From the NCBI RefSeq assembly GCF_016481275.1, contig NZ_JAEMNW010000011.1, forward strand, positions 1 through 64,000: a DNA stretch of 64,000 nucleotides. The letters are read 5' to 3'. The notes under the pieces are model-generated. The model made no database searches, was not told the DNA's origin, and saw only the letters and a list, made by a program, of their open reading frames with translations. Source of the DNA: Antrihabitans auranticaus (GTDB lineage Bacteria; Actinomycetota; Actinomycetes; Mycobacteriales; Mycobacteriaceae). The first letter of the stretch is position 1. Each line of letters opens with the position of its first letter. Position numbers and translations under genes: made by a program. This document shows, piece after piece, positions 62,901 through 64,000 of the stretch.

Positions 62901-64000
62901 GGACGCCAACGATCCATACTTTCCCTGCTGTTTTCGAAAAACTCCCGTAGTTTTCCCTGCCCTTCAAGGCCTTTAGACCAGTTGGACATACGCTCTGTAA
63001 CGTCGCGTACCGTTTCGAGGAACGTTTTTCCGTCGTTGTCTGCTGCTTTAAAGATGGATGCGAGCGTAGAGCCGACGTTTTTGACAATCGCGCCCAAGTC
63101 TTTTACGGAATCAATTCCGTCCTGCATCCACTCTTTTAGCTTGCCTGTTTCGCGTGCTTTGGCGATGAAGTTTGCAAATTTCTGTGTTGCGTTGCTGAGG
63201 CCCGTTCCAAAGCTCGGAAGGAACTCGCTACCAACCGAAACGATATCTCGAATGGCTTGAACGAACGGTTTAGCAGCCCCAGTGGCGTTGTCGATGCCCG
63301 TCGACACGTTGCCCCAGATTTTCGTGAAGTCGGAAACGCTTGCATCAGAGGACAATTCGTCAAGAGTGGACCTGAACCCTTTGGCTAGTGCGGAAGCGGT
63401 TTGTTCCATGCCCTGCCGAAGTACTGGTAGACCCTTGTCGCCGAGTCGCTGCACCGAATCGGCGATTCCGTCGAATAGGTTGTTCTGCACACCTTTTCGA
63501 AGTTCTGTCCATTGCTCGGAGAACGATTTGACTACCGTCACGGTGTTCTGCGCGGACTCCGACAACTTTGCGAACGCTTCGGCAGACTTCTCGGGATCGC
63601 TAGACAGCGCGTCTTTCATCCCGGTCAGGCCAACGGTGAGCGTGCCGACTGCGGCCCCGATGCCCGCGAATACGGCTGGAAGCACTAGTCCCGCTTTGGC
63701 GAGGTCCCCGATGCTTTGCGTGACCGATGTGATTGCCGTTGCCGTCGCTGGTAGCGCACTGAGACCGAGAACCGCCGCGTTTGGTAGCAGAGCGCCGCCA
63801 AGCCCTCCACCGTTGCTGTTGCCACCGCGACCGCCAGCGCCAGGCCCGATGACCCGCGTTCGGATCAACGCCGTCCTGGTCCGTGCCAGACGTGCCAATT
63901 GCCGGTTCGCGGCGGCGGTATTCACGTCTACACCGAGAGTGACTCGTGGAGCGGACCGCTGGAACGCTGCGATCTGTGCTCGTGCTCGCGCGAAGTCAAG
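59993..64000 (-). CDS. phage tape measure protein with peptidoglycan-hydrolase domains (5' end outside window)
   Basis: At least 1335 residues; the frame is open to the window edge, so the ATG at 63925 is probably internal. The N-terminal half is rich in Gly, Ala and long helices with hydrophobic stretches (QAIVVAWLATKTIVPIILGI, GLMGALGTGGLTLIVAGLAA), as in tape measures. Numbering from 63925, a VanY/M15-like domain lies at about 820-920 (TDHGVDGGYHPKGMAIDLGP and HGTHIHVA, with the His/Asp/His metal set). A lysozyme-like domain follows at about 950-1080 (IAIATAFAESGG, SVGPFQQR). These would help DNA entry through the cell wall. The tail is Gly/Ser-rich. Confidence 0.9.
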   Translation of the reverse strand, partial: LDFARARAQIAAFQRSAPRVTLGVDVNTAAANRQLARLARTRTALIRTRVIGPGAGGRGGNSNGGGLGGALLPNAAVLGLSALPATATAITSVTQSIGDLAKAGLVLPAVFAGIGAAVGTLTVGLTGMKDALSSDPEKSAEAFAKLSESAQNTVTVVKSFSEQWTELRKGVQNNLFDGIADSVQRLGDKGLPVLRQGMEQTASALAKGFRSTLDELSSDASVSDFTKIWGNVSTGIDNATGAAKPFVQAIRDIVSVGSEFLPSFGTGLSNATQKFANFIAKARETGKLKEWMQDGIDSVKDLGAIVKNVGSTLASIFKAADNDGKTFLETVRDVTERMSNWSKGLEGQGKLREFFENSRESMDRWRPVLKDIGTLLVAASTAAGAWSAVLMPFLSGAAQFLSEHTTLVQAIVVAWLATKTIVPIILGISAAVTAVRTSMAGLAAASGAAGLMGALGTGGLTLIVAGLAAGLYLLTSRHKDAAAAAEEQRQKEKALQDTLDETTGAVTEGTKKAVAQDFQDRGVLERAESFGIDTKSFNDAALGLNEPEKDRISQQLQKVVADELANTDSFTGRRGYGARLNNNGLDTDAVSAALSGVPEAVERYANVVEDVNTRLRNAGAKPGDLLPDLSELKNELSDVGESAATLSGEMLGTGESVANAAARARELNSTLNGTYELTEQGAQSFNDMGIAVRSVPDSKTVVIEDTTAENIARLQELGATVVDLPDGTTTVTLNDVEARAKIREIIAPKRLEVEVVPTGSFANAFTRLQGAVRRASGGIVRGPGSGTSDSIMAFLSNGEYVINSESTKRFLPLLELINKNLLPKFARGGLVTEEERARMGGGVVNMSLLEAVRSKYPNAVLTSAKTDHGVDGGYHPKGMAIDLGPDGGVLDFLWQNRDQLAQIIFDDPTKVWYNVNGEKAEGAEARAIYGESTMAQHGTHIHVAALSPVNFGGFAGGTGQGGTGEFKAVPTAATEQDRVVDAIIAEGRKQGISDKGIQIAIATAFAESGGRILANPNVPESLEIPHSGVGTDHDSVGPFQQRNSWGSAADRMDPSTSAALFYEQLKKLDYEKMDPAAAAQGVQGSAFADGSNYQAQMSKAQEAFAARSGGSTGDSGAFTGGRASMGGDGSAAPVWVTNWPGQPASTPGGPSASDPYSTGWGSVGTGASSYGTGATSSYGTQSVGQLPGSADVLAGIKKVPEWLPGGNLLQPFVSALPNSLPTEIGPGGDFSSAWGSGLTAGPWWSHGAQSGAALSGQAAALAQRTASDFIGFFNPQNVRGMLETGVAGLGASAMNGGGTYAPTFNNTGMSPSKVGAVIARHEARLTRSYSRNPTR

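Larger units (their letters stand above)
57625..64000. mobile_element. prophage (left end; continues beyond the window)
   Basis: Base composition drops clearly compared with the host genes. The content is phage-like: a tape measure protein, small terminase and head-tail connector-like protein on the reverse strand, and two small forward genes at the junction. The element cuts xthA. Integrase, portal, capsid and large terminase are not in the window. The gene order here (tape measure, then small terminase, then connector) is not the usual one, so the element may be rearranged or deleted. Confidence 0.85.

Overview
The window is high-GC chromosomal DNA from a mycolic-acid actinobacterium. It is most likely a Rhodococcus-type member of the Nocardiaceae. 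The evidence is gene content and order: purA, rhodanese-metZ, fgd1, pta-ackA, pknG-glnH-glnX, mutT3, thiE, thiOSG, an LpqL-type peptidase, thiD, thiC and xthA occur in the same relative order as in Mycobacterium tuberculosis (Rv0357c to Rv0427c, from memory). A KstR-type steroid operator, an F420-dependent dehydrogenase, a SAM-IV riboswitch and leaderless promoters fit the same group. Species cannot be fixed from the sequence alone.

Layout. 0-4 kb: the 5' end of a DUF222/13E12 HNH-family gene, a LuxR-type regulator, a small monooxygenase-like protein with a membrane protein, and a thiolase divergent from an HxlR regulator. 4-7.7 kb: a phosphosignalling locus in which a PP2C phosphatase and an FHA protein face a transmembrane Ser/Thr kinase. 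7.8-12.5 kb: an M50 protease, purA, a short-chain dehydrogenase with a KstR-like operator, and an alkyl-DNA methyltransferase. 12.6-20.6 kb: a MocR regulator, a GGDEF-EAL protein, an alpha-methylacyl-CoA racemase, an amidohydrolase and fprA. 20.6-22.4 kb: a SAM-IV riboswitch, a rhodanese and metZ. 22.5-30.7 kb: a transglutaminase, a HAD phosphatase, fgd1, a diguanylate cyclase, and pta-ackA (acetate overflow). 30.7-35.4 kb: the amino-acid sensing operon glnX-glnH-pknG.

36-41.9 kb: a single-gene dimodular NRPS (A-T-C-A-T-TE) sits between glnX and mutT3, which are neighbours in M. tuberculosis. It lies behind an AT-rich leader full of inverted repeats and has no visible partner genes. 41.9-52.9 kb: mutT3 and most of thiamin biosynthesis (thiE, thiOSG, thiD, thiC) with two TPP riboswitches. 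The set is interrupted by an ABC transporter, a lipoprotein peptidase and an adenylate cyclase. Between thiG and the ABC transporter is an array of 16 GTGATC-cored sites spaced almost exactly 31 or 52 bp apart, that is, 3 or 5 helical turns.

53-57.4 kb: an acetyltransferase, an MFS efflux pump with its MarR regulator behind a near-perfect 32-bp palindrome, and a PAS-GGDEF-EAL protein. At 57.6 kb the exonuclease III gene xthA is cut, with only its last 95 codons left. The rest of the window is lower-GC prophage DNA: two forward genes at the junction, then reverse-strand virion genes (a tape measure running off the window, a small terminase, an unknown protein and a head-tail connector-like protein). 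The order of these virion genes is unusual.

Functional estimates come from reading motifs by eye; no database search was run.
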